In this document: one piece after another, positions 6,343-6,488 of the stretch
How positions within the stretch are numbered: position 1 is the stretch's first letter
Layout of the letters: each line of letters starts with the position of its first letter
Notes under the pieces: model-generated
What the model saw: only the letters and a program-made list of their open reading frames with translations
Database searches by the model: none
What the model was told of the DNA's origin: nothing
NCBI GenBank assembly: GCA_963755075.1
Contig: CAVWKL010000024.1
Coordinates: 1-6,488, forward strand
Length of the DNA: 6,488 nucleotides
Direction of reading: 5' to 3'
Source: Roseiarcus sp963755075
Lineage (GTDB): Bacteria > Pseudomonadota > Alphaproteobacteria > Rhizobiales > Beijerinckiaceae
Translations under genes and position numbers: made by a program

Positions 6343-6362
6343 CCCTGCGCCGCACCCCGAAT

Positions 6363-6488
6363 TCACCGCATGCCGGCCTCGATCGCCGCCATGTCCGCGT
6401 CGGAGAGTCCGAAGTGGTGGCCGATCTCGTGGATCAGCACATGCGCGACGACGAGCAATACGCAACCGAACCAGTAGACGAACATAAC
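6363..6488 (-). CDS. Zincin-like metallopeptidase family protein, C-terminal 41 residues (start outside window)
   Basis: The visible tail contains HVLIHEIGHHFGLSDADM, a zinc-protease HExxH motif (H20, E21, H24) in the context typical of the small Zincin_1/PF06262 metallopeptidase family found next to HNH genes in Rhizobiales (family and context from memory). In that family the motif lies near the C-terminus, which fits the TGA at 6363-6365 only 16 codons after the last motif histidine. The stretch just before the motif (residues 2-15) is more hydrophobic than I would expect for this soluble family. Only the last third or so of the protein is visible, so integrity cannot be judged. It precedes the HNH gene by 111 bp on the same strand; the hairpin and promoter in the gap suggest separate transcription. 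Confidence 0.78.
   Translation of the reverse strand, partial: VMFVYWFGCVLLVVAHVLIHEIGHHFGLSDADMAAIEAGMR

Noticed and set aside
1..6488. CRISPR array, transposon ends, att sites, tRNA or riboswitch
   Set aside because: No regularly spaced repeats, long terminal inverted repeats, transposase or cloverleaf were found on either strand by eye.

Overview
The window looks like an ordinary chromosomal stretch from a GC-rich alphaproteobacterium, most likely Hyphomicrobiales (Rhizobiales). A methanotroph-like genus such as Methylocystis or Methylosinus is possible, but that is an impression from protein style and codon use, not a demonstration. Third codon positions are strongly G/C. No rRNA, tRNA, CRISPR array, insertion sequence or phage gene was seen.

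Layout, left to right: (1) 2-736 (+), the C-terminal part of a cyclopropane-fatty-acyl-phospholipid synthase; (2) a GNRA-looped hairpin in the 43-bp gap between this gene and a convergent neighbour; (3) 780-1944 (-), a PA0069/SplB-like radical SAM protein broken by one extra base near 1317-1320; (4) a divergent intergenic region, 1945-2230, with candidate promoters in both directions and a 12-bp palindrome; (5) 2231-2941 (+), a short exported HlyD-like adaptor that ends where the beta-barrel domain would normally begin; (6) paired hairpins over the stop codons of convergent genes; (7) 2963-5446 (-), a PAS-PAS-GGDEF-EAL cyclic-di-GMP enzyme with an unassigned N-terminal region and an unusual cysteine cluster in the second PAS; (8) an intergenic region, 5447-5684, with an AT-rich island and a terminator-like hairpin; (9) 5685-6251 (-), a small HNH endonuclease that most likely starts at TTG; (10) 6363-6488 (-), the C-terminal tail of a zincin-like metallopeptidase with HEIGHH.

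The genes do not form an evident pathway. Only the three rightmost genes share a strand in series (metallopeptidase, HNH, GGDEF-EAL). Gaps of 111 and 238 bp containing hairpins and promoter-like sequence suggest separate transcription units. The left half is two convergent pairs arranged around one divergent promoter region.

I do not see a convincing new multigene system. The points most worth a second look are the single-base lesion in the radical SAM gene, the barrel-less HlyD protein, the Cys cluster and divergent N-terminus of the GGDEF-EAL protein, and the palindrome lying inside a candidate promoter spacer.
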